In this document: positions 1 to 8,057 of the stretch, one piece after another | How positions within the stretch are numbered: position 1 is the first letter of the stretch | Layout: each line of letters begins with the position of its first letter | NCBI GenBank assembly: GCA_964533275.1 | Contig: CAZHJK010000036.1 | Location: forward strand, 1-20,675 | Length of the DNA: 20,675 nt | Direction of reading: 5' to 3' | Source of the DNA: CAZHJK01 sp964533275 | GTDB lineage: Bacteria > Bacillota > Clostridia > Eubacteriales > Garciellaceae | Translations under genes and position numbers: made by a program | The notes under the pieces: generated by a model | Database searches by the model: none | What the model saw: only the letters and a program-made list of their open reading frames with translations | Told to the model about the DNA's origin: nothing

Positions 1-28
1 ATCCTGCCCCTACAACTTTTTCCAAATA

Positions 29-508
29 TTATCTTAAAGTACCCGAGGTAGTAATTTCAAAGTTTACCTTTATATTGAATTCTACTTTAGCTAAAGCTTC
101 ATTCCATAATTCCTTTGACCAATCTCCCCTGTAGTGCCTGCGAAATGTTTCACCAAGCTGAATAGGATCCACCTGAAGCTTTTGAAGTTTTTCTAATAAA
201 TTATATAAACTGATTTCTAACTTTTTAGCTATCTCATCTTGGAGAGCCTGTTTTTCATCTGGGTTTTCTAAATGCATTTCTCCTGTATATCCATATAGTT
301 GTCCCTTTAGATTTAATATGATATCAACCTTTGGTTCTTGAATATTTTTATTGCTTCTAATCTTAACTTTTGATTGAGCAAGTTCCAATAATATACTTTT
401 TAATCCATCTACTTCTTCGGCATTTATTTTTATAGCCGCCATTCTTTTCCTTTTTTTTGCTAATCCGAATAAAAGATTTGACTCATAGGGTGCAATAGTA
501 TCAATCAT
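29..508 (-). pseudogene. Ger(x)C germination lipoprotein, C-terminal fragment
   Basis: This 159-residue frame is the C-terminal part of a Ger(x)C-family protein, the C subunit of GerA-type germinant receptors. It has no signal peptide or lipobox, so alone it would stay on the cytoplasmic side. Its first six codons (MIDTIA) duplicate codons near the end of the upstream fragment (505-1212). If the 71-bp insertion is removed, the two frames join as KGDKMIDTIA-PYESNLLFGL and give about 370 residues, a usual length for the family. The fragment starts with ATG overlapping the TGA of the upstream frame (ATGA) and has an AAGGGGG site five bases before it, so it could be translated by coupled restart. 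The stop is TAA at 29-31. The family assignment rests on context and the joined length; function of the split form is doubtful. Confidence 0.75.
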
Positions 509-597
509 TTTATCCCCCTTAAATATTTATTTGACCCACTACTTAATAGCACCCAGGAAAGTGCAATAGTATCAATCATTTTATCCCCCTTAAATAT
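490..597. repeat. 37-bp exact direct repeat splitting gerC
   Basis: Positions 490-526 and 561-597 are identical over 37 bp and are separated by a 34-bp unique spacer (527-560), giving a period of 71 bp. Because 71 is not a multiple of three, the extra unit shifts the gerC frame. On the minus strand each copy contains AAGGGGG followed five bases later by ATG, so the second copy supplies a ready-made ribosome binding site and start for the downstream fragment. Deletion between the repeats would restore one open frame. Confidence 0.9.
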
Positions 598-1212
598 AGC
601 TATTTCCTTTATTTCAATTTCCTCACTTTCCTTTACTAGAAAGGGTGCCATAGGGTCAGATACTTCATTTGTAAAGCTGTATATAAAGTTATGTATGTTA
701 GTGCAGGGGTTAAATAAGGTTTCTTTTCTAGGCTTTAATAAATCTATTAAAAATGCTGTAAAATTAGGCTTTTCTGTTTCTAGTGCTTTATCATTCAAAA
801 AATCCTCAACAGTACCATTTACAATGGCAATAAATACATTGTTACCTATAACAGGATCTTGGTATATCTCCTTTACTATATGCTCTAAACCTCTTTTCCT
901 TGCAAAATCTTCACTAAATAAAACAACCCTTAGTTGTCCAAAGTGAATAGATTTACATGACTTTTTAGATACATCTATAAGAGCTTCCCTTGTCACATCT
1001 ATTTCTGTAGAATAGATTTGTGTCTTTGCCTCTGTCTCACTGTCAGTTTTAGGATAGGCTATTGTCACTTTGGACTTACCTTCCTTTCCCATGTCATAGC
1101 CTATAACCTCTACTAAACCAAAATCCTCAAGCTGTGCTTGTTCTAATGGTTGTGAACAACCATTAAAGATGAGTATTAATAATATCAGAAATAAACAAAT
1201 ATTTTTTTTCAT
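505..1212 (-). pseudogene. Ger(x)C germination lipoprotein, N-terminal fragment
   Basis: This is the N-terminal part (235 residues) of the C subunit of a GerA-type germinant receptor. In the intact family it is a lipoprotein on the outer face of the spore inner membrane and works with the A and B subunits. Residues 5-18 are a hydrophobic signal and Cys19 sits in a lipobox (IFNGC), as expected for lipid attachment. The start overlaps the stop of the permease gene (ATGA at 1209-1212), so it is the third gene of the operon. The reading matches the family until MIDTIA (residue 217); the last 18 residues come from the 34-bp spacer and the out-of-frame second copy of a 37-bp repeat and end at TGA (505-507). 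The gene is therefore disrupted, or split into two coupled frames together with 29-508. An assembly error is also possible. Confidence 0.8.
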
Positions 1213-2294
1213 TCTAACTTACCTCCAGTTGACCTAAGCTTATGAATTAAAAGTAGCAATACAGGTAATAAAATAACACCATAACCAATATATATATGTA
1301 GCTCTTCTAGTAGGAATTTTTCTATTTTAATGGGAATTGGTAATAACGGAAATATAGCTATAATGAAGACGCTGACATAAAGATGCATAGTCTTAATCTT
1401 TCCCAATAAAACATCTATCCCCTTTTTTGTCATCCATAAATAAGCTACTGTAGTTGATAAAATTAAAAATACCCAAAATGCAACTATAATATTTTCAAGC
1501 CTTTCAATAAAGGAAAACTCTATTGCTTTCATAAGTGTCAATAGTGGAAATTTAATATTTTCAAGTTGCCACGGAGAAAGATATACAGTACAGGAAAAAA
1601 CTCCCACTATATATACAGGTATAGTAATCCAGATACCTATGGTTGTGTATTTAAAGACTTTTTCCTGTTTTATTATATAGGGAAAATAAAACATAATAAG
1701 TTCAAATCCCATAAGTGATGTAAAACCGCTATGAAAAGCTTTGGCTGCCTCCTTAAGGGTAAAATTAAAGAGAGGGAATATATGAGAAGTAGTTCCCGTT
1801 GTTATAGACCACCAAGCTGTAAACATTATCCATATAGTAAAGAAAAATCCTATAATACAGAATCTTGCAACTAATTTAATCCCACCGGTGACTATATAAA
1901 TCATTACCCCTAGTAGAAAGAAAAATGGAATAATGATTTCTCTATTGGTTAATAGGGTTATCTGTAGAAGAGTTAAATATCCCTTACTTACGGTAATAAC
2001 TATTAAAATTCCATAAATTATAATAATTATATTAACTATTTTTCCTAGCAGCTTTCCTAATAGCTTCTCATTGATTTCAAAGAGATTGTTACTAGGATAT
2101 TTTAGACCTAGTTTAATCATTGGAATTATAGCAATATTAGCTACAATGCCAAAGATGAGTAACATAACCCATTGATTGTATCCCATGGGACTCAGATCCC
2201 TGGATAAATATAAAGCACCTAATCCTGTCATTGCACCATTTATTAGAAATATTACATGGTAATTATTTAACTTTTTATACTTTCCTTTATCCAT
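1209..2294 (-). CDS. GerAB/GerKB-family spore germination permease
   Basis: A 361-residue, very hydrophobic protein of the endospore germination permease family (GerAB/GerKB, related to amino acid-polyamine-organocation transporters). In this family the B subunit sits in the spore inner membrane and takes part in germinant recognition within the A-B-C receptor. About ten membrane segments can be read, starting around residues 12-30 and 40-60; family-like patches are the N-terminal LNNYHVIFLINGAMTG and SGFTSLMGFELIMFYFP in the middle. The start is an ATG with AGGAGA eight bases upstream. It lies 30 bp after the A-subunit gene and its stop overlaps the gerC start by ATGA, so the three genes form one operon in the order A-B-C. 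The germinant cannot be predicted from sequence. Confidence 0.9.
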   Translation of the reverse strand: MDKGKYKKLNNYHVIFLINGAMTGLGALYLSRDLSPMGYNQWVMLLIFGIVANIAIIPMIKLGLKYPSNNLFEINEKLLGKLLGKIVNIIIIIYGILIVITVSKGYLTLLQITLLTNREIIIPFFFLLGVMIYIVTGGIKLVARFCIIGFFFTIWIMFTAWWSITTGTTSHIFPLFNFTLKEAAKAFHSGFTSLMGFELIMFYFPYIIKQEKVFKYTTIGIWITIPVYIVGVFSCTVYLSPWQLENIKFPLLTLMKAIEFSFIERLENIIVAFWVFLILSTTVAYLWMTKKGIDVLLGKIKTMHLYVSVFIIAIFPLLPIPIKIEKFLLEELHIYIGYGVILLPVLLLLIHKLRSTGGKLE

Positions 2295-2324
2295 AAGAAT
2301 AATCTCCTAACTTACTGAATTACT

Positions 2325-3830
2325 CTATTCTTCATCTAGGGGTCGGATTAATTGTTTTTTAGCTCTAGACATACCTTTTCTTTTATAAAGGAAATAAATA
2401 GGGGCTCTAAATACACTATCAAATAAATCACTATAGGTTCTTGGAATAACAGGAGCCATAAGGGGTGTTCCTAAGGATGTTAAATTAGCTAAATGTGCCA
2501 TTAACCAGGCTAAAATAAGTAATTGTCCATATAGCCCAAAGAATCCAGATACGATTATAAAAATATATCTGATAACCCGGGATGCATTACTCATTAAAAA
2601 GCTAGGTGGTAAAAAGGATAATAGAGCTGATAGAGATACTAATACTATTAAAATATTACTGGCTAATCCCGCATCTACAGCTGCAGTGCCAATAACAATA
2701 CCACCTACAATACCGATAGTTTGTCCAATCTTGGTAGGCATCCTTGCTCCTGCCTCCCTTAAGACTTCTATAACAACCTCTATTATCAATACCTCTATTA
2801 CAGGGGGGAAGGGTACTTTCATTCTAGATTCTATTAATAATTTTAATATTGGTGATGGCAGCATTTCGGGATGATATGTTAATAGAGATATATAAAGGGG
2901 GGTTAAGGTAATAGTTAAAAAAAACCCTCCAAAACGCAATAAACGCAATAATGTTATAGTTGGCCAGCGACCATAATAATCTTCAGTACTTGAAAACATT
3001 TCAAAAAAAGTTATTGGTGTAGTAATTGCTTCTGGGCTGTTGTTTAACATAATAACTATTCTTCCATCTAAAAGTGCTGATACTACATTATCTGGTCTTA
3101 CCGTAAGTCCAAGTTGTGGTATGGGTGAGAAGGGCTTATCCTCCAGTATTTGTTTTAATGTGGAAATTCCCCAAATTCCTTGAATCTCAATATTATTTAA
3201 TCTATATAAAACCCTATCTATGTTTTCCTTATTAGCTATATTTCCCATGTACAATACTGATACCTCATTTCTAGTCTCAGTACCTAGTATTAAGTTTTTT
3301 ACCTTTAATTGTGAATTTGCTATGCGCTTTCTTATTAGTCCTATATTTTGATCTAAATTCTCTGTAAAGGCATCACTAGGACCTAATACCGTAGTTTCAT
3401 TTTCAGGTGCTGTTATATTTCTAGTGGGTGTTTTCTTAGTATCTACTTTAATTATTTTATTGTCCCCTTGGAAAAATAAAACAGTATAGCCCCTTGTAAT
3501 ATCATAGATTAATTCTGGTAAACCATCAGGTTCAACTTTTTCTGCTAATTTCAACTTATTATCCTCATAGCCATTTGTCATGTTATCTAAAGGATTTAAT
3601 ATCGTCTCTTGAAACACTTCTAAATTAGTCATGGTTTTTAAAAATATAAGCGTAGCCTTTTCCTGACCCACCATAATATCCTTTATAATAATATCATCTA
3701 TATCAACTAGTTCTTTCTTTAAAGCTTCTAATGTGATTATCCCTTTGCTTTCTGGAAATATAATATCCTTTTCTTCTTGTTTAATATTTTTCTCGGTTAA
3801 TGATTTTCTAATTCTTTTCCATATGTTCAT
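2325..3830 (-). CDS. GerA/GerKA-family spore germinant receptor A subunit
   Basis: A 501-residue protein of the GerA family. The first half (about 1-270) is a soluble domain with family blocks such as VLYMGNIANKENIDRV and GRIVIMLNNSPEAITTP; the second half carries membrane segments around residues 295-315, 370-405 and 415-445, with the conserved REAGARMPTKIGQTIGIVGG block between the first and second. The length fits the usual 480-540. In the family this subunit is a nutrient-gated channel component in the spore inner membrane. It is the first gene of the A-B-C operon; its ATG has a GGATGGG site about seven bases upstream. A terminator at 3903-3931 separates it from the peptidase gene, so the operon promoter should lie in 3831-3902; I could not pick out a convincing sporulation (sigma-G) promoter there. 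Confidence 0.92.
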   Translation of the reverse strand: MNIWKRIRKSLTEKNIKQEEKDIIFPESKGIITLEALKKELVDIDDIIIKDIMVGQEKATLIFLKTMTNLEVFQETILNPLDNMTNGYEDNKLKLAEKVEPDGLPELIYDITRGYTVLFFQGDNKIIKVDTKKTPTRNITAPENETTVLGPSDAFTENLDQNIGLIRKRIANSQLKVKNLILGTETRNEVSVLYMGNIANKENIDRVLYRLNNIEIQGIWGISTLKQILEDKPFSPIPQLGLTVRPDNVVSALLDGRIVIMLNNSPEAITTPITFFEMFSSTEDYYGRWPTITLLRLLRFGGFFLTITLTPLYISLLTYHPEMLPSPILKLLIESRMKVPFPPVIEVLIIEVVIEVLREAGARMPTKIGQTIGIVGGIVIGTAAVDAGLASNILIVLVSLSALLSFLPPSFLMSNASRVIRYIFIIVSGFFGLYGQLLILAWLMAHLANLTSLGTPLMAPVIPRTYSDLFDSVFRAPIYFLYKRKGMSRAKKQLIRPLDEE

Positions 3831-3902
3831 ATATAACCCATCCTAAAATCCTAAATTAGTCGCTATCTATTAAGTATTTCCAAGTAGTTTAAATATATGA
3901 AT

Positions 3903-3931
3903 AAAAAAAAAGACAGAGTTTATCTGTCTTT
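3903..3931 (-). terminator. Terminator of the M23 peptidase gene
   Basis: Read on the minus strand, a 9-bp stem (AAAGACAGA / TCTGTCTTT, loop of five) is followed by a T run (3903-3908 as A on plus). It lies just after the peptidase stop codon and before the germination operon. Confidence 0.85.
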
Positions 3932-3940
3932 AAATACTTC

Positions 3941-5296
3941 TTATAAATTTATATATTTAATGGGGTTTATTGGGACTCCATTTTTTCTCACTTCAAAATG
4001 AAGATGGGGTCCTGTTGATCTACCTGTATTTCCTGACTTAGAAATTACCTGACCCTTATATACCCTTTGCCCCACCTTAACTTTTAGTGAGCTATTATGG
4101 GCGTATCTTGTTTCATATCCGTTTTCATGGTTGATAATTACTAACTTCCCATAAGCACCGTTAGTCCCTGAAAAGGTAACCCTTCCTCCATCAGCTGCTT
4201 TTACTGGAGTTCCTATAGGCATAGCTAAGTCTATACCATCATGCCTTCTACCCCAGCGGGATCCAAAACCAGAGGTGAATCTTCCCCTTGCAGGTGTAGC
4301 AAATTTGCCTGTAGCCATGGTTTTTGGTCTTTCCTTAGTTCCTCTTATGACAACCTTTGTTCTTGCTTCTTCTAATACCTCTTCTTTTAGGATGTTTTCT
4401 TTTTCTTGGATACCATTAACCCTTTCTATCTCCACATAGATCTTCTTTTTGCCCTCTACACCTTGAATTTTTACCTTAGACTCTCCTTCATACAATGTCT
4501 CCGATCCTTCATATTGTACTTCAAAGGGGATATTCTCTTGGTAGGTAGTAGTTTCAATAGTTCTAACATTTATTAAGGGTTCTGCCGCCATAACAATAAG
4601 CTCTTGACCTATCTTAATCTTATCTAAATCTTCATCTGGATTAACTTCTTCCATTTCCTCTAATGTAAGTTCATATTCTGTCATTATATCCCAGACGGTA
4701 TCTCCATCCTTTACTTTATATGTTTTAACCTCATCCCTACCTAATAAAATATAGTCATATACTTCAACTTTCCTTTTTATTTGATTAATGGAAGTTGCTT
4801 TTTTCAATACCTTTATATCCTCCACAAAATCAACTTCCCTATATTCTTTATGCTCTTCATTGAATTTATACTTTTCCTTTAATTGGGTTAAAATATCCTT
4901 TGCTTCTTTTTCATTATTTAAATAAGCTATATCTTTTCCATTAACATTTATAGCATAGGCTTCAACTCTTATCTTAATTGCATCCTGAATTTTTGTCTTT
5001 AATTCCTCAAGTGTATTTATTTTCTTCCCATTAGGATTATTGGTTTTCTCTATTGAAATTTCCTGATTTATAATAACATCTTTTTTTAGGGTGTTTCCCA
5101 TATCGGCTTTTATATCTTGAAGTACCTGTTCTACTTCTTCTTTATTTTCTATAATACATATTGTTTCTCCATCTACCATCACAGCATATGCTGACTTTGT
5201 AAATGCCATTCCTATTAAAGAGATAGCAGCCACAATTATAAGAACAATCATTATTTTTAATTTTTTATTATGTCTAAAATCAAATGCCTTTTCCAA
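3941..5296 (-). CDS. M23 (LytM-type) peptidase with LysM and G5 domains
   Basis: A 451-residue surface protein. Residues 1-14 are basic, 15-38 form a signal-anchor segment, 40-190 are a charged region of unknown fold, about 193-235 form a LysM motif (YKVKDGDTVWDIM) for peptidoglycan or chitin-like glycans, about 239-320 form a G5 domain, and 335-450 form the zinc endopeptidase domain. Zinc and catalytic residues are visible: H352 and D356 in RHDGID, H400, and H433 in HLHFE. The enzyme is expected to cut peptide bonds of the cell wall outside the membrane. The start is TTG with AAGGGAG nine bases upstream; no better ATG exists nearby. It has its own promoter (5331-5359) and terminator (3903-3931). 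A role in sporulation or germination is possible from the neighbouring ger operon but is only inference. Confidence 0.93.
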   Translation of the reverse strand: MEKAFDFRHNKKLKIMIVLIIVAAISLIGMAFTKSAYAVMVDGETICIIENKEEVEQVLQDIKADMGNTLKKDVIINQEISIEKTNNPNGKKINTLEELKTKIQDAIKIRVEAYAINVNGKDIAYLNNEKEAKDILTQLKEKYKFNEEHKEYREVDFVEDIKVLKKATSINQIKRKVEVYDYILLGRDEVKTYKVKDGDTVWDIMTEYELTLEEMEEVNPDEDLDKIKIGQELIVMAAEPLINVRTIETTTYQENIPFEVQYEGSETLYEGESKVKIQGVEGKKKIYVEIERVNGIQEKENILKEEVLEEARTKVVIRGTKERPKTMATGKFATPARGRFTSGFGSRWGRRHDGIDLAMPIGTPVKAADGGRVTFSGTNGAYGKLVIINHENGYETRYAHNSSLKVKVGQRVYKGQVISKSGNTGRSTGPHLHFEVRKNGVPINPIKYINL

Positions 5297-5330
5297 ATGT
5301 AAAAACTCCCTTCATAAAGAACTACTTTGT

Positions 5331-5359
5331 ATTATAACAGATTTTTACTTCTGTTACAA
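5331..5359 (-). promoter_or_regulatory. Promoter of the M23 peptidase gene with inverted repeat
   Basis: On the minus strand TTGTAA and TATAAT are separated by exactly 17 bp, about 35 bp upstream of the TTG start. An inverted repeat (TAACAGA / TCTGTTA, eight-base centre, 5335-5341 and 5350-5356) fills the -35 to -10 interval and could be an operator. Confidence 0.7.
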
Positions 5360-5397
5360 AAAGTATTTAATTTTTACAATTTGGATATATTTAATTA

Positions 5398-6129
5398 TTA
5401 ATCTATGGTTTTTGTTGAATCCCCAACTAGTTTGTTTATGGTTTTTAATTCCTGGTCAGTGAAGTATCTCCATTTTCCAATAGGTATATTTTTTAATGTA
5501 ATATTCATTATCCTTACCCTTTCAAGCTTTACAACATTATACCCTAGATATTTACACATTCTTCTTATCTGACGATTTAATCCTTGGGTTAAAATTATTT
5601 TAAAAACATATTTACTTTTTTTCTTAACAATGCATTTTCTAGTCACAGTATTTAAAATAGGAACCCCCTCTGCCATGTTCTTTATAAATTCTGGAGTGAT
5701 AGGTTTATCTACTGTAACAATATATTCCTTATCATGATTATTACTTGCTCTAAGTATTTTATTTACTATATCTCCATCATTTGTTAGAAATATTAATCCT
5801 TGGGAATATTTATCTAACCTACCCACATGAAATATCCTTTTAGGGTAATTTATGTAGTTAATAATATTATCCTTTACCTTCCTATCAGTTGTGCAGGTAA
5901 TTCCTACAGGCTTATTAAATGCTATATAGATAGGCTTTTCTTGTTCCTTTAAAGGCTGCCCATTAACTTTAATAAAGTCTTTAGTGGTTACCCTAGTACC
6001 CATTACTGCCTTTTCTCCATTGACTGATACCTTCCCCTGCTCTATTAATTTATCTGCATCTCTTCTAGAACATATTCCTGTTGAGCTGATATACTTATTT
6101 ATTCTAATACCTTCCTTGTTATTCTCCAT
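5398..6129 (-). CDS. rluF: RluF-type 23S rRNA pseudouridine synthase
   Basis: A 243-residue RsuA/RluB/E/F-family pseudouridine synthase. Residues 8-55 are an S4 RNA-binding domain (RINKYISSTGICSRRDADKL). The catalytic block is HVGRLDKYSQGLIFLTNDGD at 101-120 with the presumed nucleophile D106; the SQGLIFLTN form is characteristic of RluF rather than RluB or RsuA. The later GLNRQIRRMCKYLGY block (about 191-205) is also typical. The expected reaction is isomerisation of uridine to pseudouridine in 23S rRNA (position 2604 in E. coli, possibly also 2605). The gene runs in the same direction as the peptidase but has its own promoter (6161-6189), and 101 bp separate the two. The ATG has an AAAGGAAG site upstream. 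Confidence 0.88.
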   Translation of the reverse strand: MENNKEGIRINKYISSTGICSRRDADKLIEQGKVSVNGEKAVMGTRVTTKDFIKVNGQPLKEQEKPIYIAFNKPVGITCTTDRKVKDNIINYINYPKRIFHVGRLDKYSQGLIFLTNDGDIVNKILRASNNHDKEYIVTVDKPITPEFIKNMAEGVPILNTVTRKCIVKKKSKYVFKIILTQGLNRQIRRMCKYLGYNVVKLERVRIMNITLKNIPIGKWRYFTDQELKTINKLVGDSTKTID

Positions 6130-6160
6130 GTTTTTCTTCCTTTATCACTTTTTTAATTAT

Positions 6161-6189
6161 ATTTTACACTATGTCTGAATTTCATTCAA
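6161..6189 (-). promoter_or_regulatory. Promoter of rluF
   Basis: Minus-strand TTGAAT, 17-bp spacer, TAAAAT, about 32 bp upstream of the rluF start. It is divergent from the promoter at 6232-6260. Confidence 0.5.
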
Positions 6190-6231
6190 AGACACTTGAA
6201 ATATACATACTTAGTTTTTCTTTAAAAATAG

Positions 6232-6260
6232 TTGACCTTAAATTGCTTTTTTGGTATTTT
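6232..6260 (+). promoter_or_regulatory. Promoter of the DUF1576 gene pair
   Basis: TTGACC (6232-6237), 17-bp spacer, TATTTT (6255-6260), 39 bp before the chosen ATG at 6300. The fit to the housekeeping consensus is good at -35 and moderate at -10. Confidence 0.5.
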
Positions 6261-6299
6261 AAGAGTAATGTTAAAAAATTGCCAACTAGGGGGTTTTAC

Positions 6300-7583
6300 A
6301 TGCGAAATGTATACCATATAGACAAAGCACCACCTGAGGTAAATAAGATTTCAAAAAATACCAAATATATTATAATTTCACTTTATGCTTTATCTCTAAT
6401 TATTTTTGGTTTATTTTTGGATTCTCCTCAAAATATTTTAATTGGTTTAAAGCAAATAATTATTGAACCTGATTTACTTATTACTGATTATATTGGTGTT
6501 GGAGGATTGGGCGCAGCTTTTGTTAATTCTGGTCTTATAACCCTTTTATTTATCCTTTTTTTATATAGATTAAAATTAGAATTATATGGAACAGCAATAG
6601 CTGCTTTATTTATTATTGCAGGTTTTTCATTTTTTGGTAAAAACCTCTTTAATGTATGGTTTATTATAATTGGGGTTTATTTATACTCAAGATTTCAAAG
6701 AGAAACCTTTTCTAGATATATATATATTGCGCTTTTTGGTACTGCATTGGCGCCTCTTACAACAGAATTATTATTTACTATAGCACAGCCCTTATATGTA
6801 AGAATACCCTTAGCAACATTGACAGGACTTGCAATGGGGTTTATCTTACCCCCACTATCAACCTTTTTACTTAGGGTTCATGAGGGTTTTAGTCTTTATA
6901 ATGTTGGTTTTACTGCAGGTTTAATAGGAACTGTCTTTATGTCCATTTTTAAATCTCTGGGTATGTTACCAGAACAAAGAATGGTTTGGACAACAGGTAA
7001 TAATTATATGCTTTTTATTTTTTTGTTTTCTATGTTTATCTCTATGATAATTATAGGTTATTTGTTAAATAATAAATCCTTTAGGGGTGTTAAGGATATT
7101 ACTGAATATCCCGGTAGAATGGTTACTGATTTTGTACAAATTCAAGGTTTTTCTCCTACATTAATTAACATGGGTATCTGTGGTATTATTGCTATAGTAT
7201 ATATAGTATTAGTCAATGGTGATATTAATGGTCCTACTATAGCAGGTATATTTACTATCGTTGGATTTTCTGCTTTTGGTAAACATCCTAAAAATATTCT
7301 GCCTATATTTTTAGGAGTATACCTTGGATCCTTAGCTTCAATATGGAAAATTAATGATCCACGCATATTACTGGCAGCTTTATTCGGTACTACACTAGCA
7401 CCTATTTCAGGAGAATTTGGTTGGAAATATGGAGCTCTGGCTGGCTTTTTACATTCATCCATCGTACTAAATATTGGTGTATTACATGGTGGTATAAATC
7501 TATATAATAATGGTTTTGCCGGTGGACTTGTAGCTGCCTTTTTAGTTCCTATAATTGAAGTTTTTAGAAAGGATGATAATTAG
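6300..7583 (+). CDS. DUF1576-family multi-pass membrane protein
   Basis: A 427-residue integral membrane protein of the DUF1576 family, whose function is not known. I chose the ATG at 6300 because AGGGGG lies six bases upstream; an open frame extends back to 6171 but has no ribosome site and runs through the likely promoter. About ten to twelve hydrophobic segments are visible. The protein is an internal duplication: GFSFFGK (about 108-114) matches GFSAFGK (about 322-328), ALFGTALAPLTTE matches ALFGTTLAPISGE, and HEGFSLYNVGFTAGL (about 194-208) matches HGGINLYNNGFAGGL (about 396-410). Such two-fold repeats are usual in channels and transporters, so a transport role is a reasonable guess. The stop overlaps the next gene's GTG by one base (TAGTG). 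Confidence 0.8.
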   Translation: MRNVYHIDKAPPEVNKISKNTKYIIISLYALSLIIFGLFLDSPQNILIGLKQIIIEPDLLITDYIGVGGLGAAFVNSGLITLLFILFLYRLKLELYGTAIAALFIIAGFSFFGKNLFNVWFIIIGVYLYSRFQRETFSRYIYIALFGTALAPLTTELLFTIAQPLYVRIPLATLTGLAMGFILPPLSTFLLRVHEGFSLYNVGFTAGLIGTVFMSIFKSLGMLPEQRMVWTTGNNYMLFIFLFSMFISMIIIGYLLNNKSFRGVKDITEYPGRMVTDFVQIQGFSPTLINMGICGIIAIVYIVLVNGDINGPTIAGIFTIVGFSAFGKHPKNILPIFLGVYLGSLASIWKINDPRILLAALFGTTLAPISGEFGWKYGALAGFLHSSIVLNIGVLHGGINLYNNGFAGGLVAAFLVPIIEVFRKDDN

Positions 7584-7927
7584 TGAAGCATAATAAAAAA
7601 AGAATCTGTAGAATAATGGATGAATTAATGACCTTTCTTTATTCTAAGGGTGCAACAGATATAACAGTAAATATTAAAGAGGATGAAAAAAAATATATTA
7701 TTTATATAAAGAGTGATTTTAAAGAATTTAATGATAATGAAGTTGAGAGATTAATTAAACGTTTAAATATACCAAGGCAAATAGAGATGGAGGAATATTA
7801 TTGGGAATTGACAGGTGAAAGTGATGTTGACACCGAGCTTACATTAGTAGGAATGATGACAGATAATGGTGAGGTCAACTTTCTAGATGATAACAACATA
7901 GAAATCACTTTATATCGATATAAATAA
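7583..7927 (+). CDS. Small soluble protein coupled to DUF1576 gene, unknown function
   Basis: A 114-residue, charged, non-membrane protein that I do not recognise. It starts with GTG in the sequence TAGTG, sharing one base with the stop of the DUF1576 gene, so translation is very likely coupled, with the AAAGGATG of the preceding codons as ribosome site. The pattern is helix (about 8-22), strand (about 26-47, TDITVNIKEDEKKYIIYIKSD), helix (52-70) and further strands, with a very acidic centre. It has no Cys pairs, signal peptide or known motif. The tight pairing suggests a cytoplasmic partner or regulator of the membrane protein. A terminator follows at once. Confidence 0.75.
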   Translation: MKHNKKRICRIMDELMTFLYSKGATDITVNIKEDEKKYIIYIKSDFKEFNDNEVERLIKRLNIPRQIEMEEYYWELTGESDVDTELTLVGMMTDNGEVNFLDDNNIEITLYRYK

Positions 7928-7928
7928 G

Positions 7929-7968
7929 TTCAAATAAAAAAGTAGCCATGCTACTTTTTTTATTTGAA
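7929..7968. terminator. Bidirectional-looking terminator after the DUF1576 pair
   Basis: A long stem (TTCAAAT-A6-GTAGC against GCTAC-T7-ATTTGAA, with a one-base bulge) begins two bases after the stop codon. On the plus strand the seven-T run lies inside the descending arm. It ends the DUF1576 transcript ahead of the flavodiiron gene. Confidence 0.8.
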
Positions 7969-8057
7969 TATTTTACATAATTTTGGGTAAAAGGGTTATA
8001 GCTATTGTTATAGCTCGCTACTTTGTTGTTTTTATTATATATGAGGAGGAGATATTT

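Noticed and set aside
490..597. Two 37-bp repeats with a 34-bp spacer, resembling a minimal CRISPR array
   Set aside because: Only two copies, no further units or cas genes, and both copies lie in coding sequence of gerC; a duplication in the gene explains it better.
3831..3902. Sigma-G promoter for the germination operon
   Set aside because: Expected from biology, but no -35/-10 pair with acceptable match and spacing could be identified.
6171..6299. N-terminal extension of the DUF1576 protein
   Set aside because: It would cover the likely promoter (6232-6260) and lacks a ribosome site, whereas AGGGGG precedes the ATG at 6300.
7996..8016. Short direct repeat TTATAGCT before the flavodiiron gene
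   Set aside because: Two eight-base AT-rich copies are too short to support a regulatory claim.
7983..8057. N-terminal extension of the flavodiiron protein
   Set aside because: The family start and GAGGAGGAG both indicate 8058; the upstream part is promoter/leader DNA.
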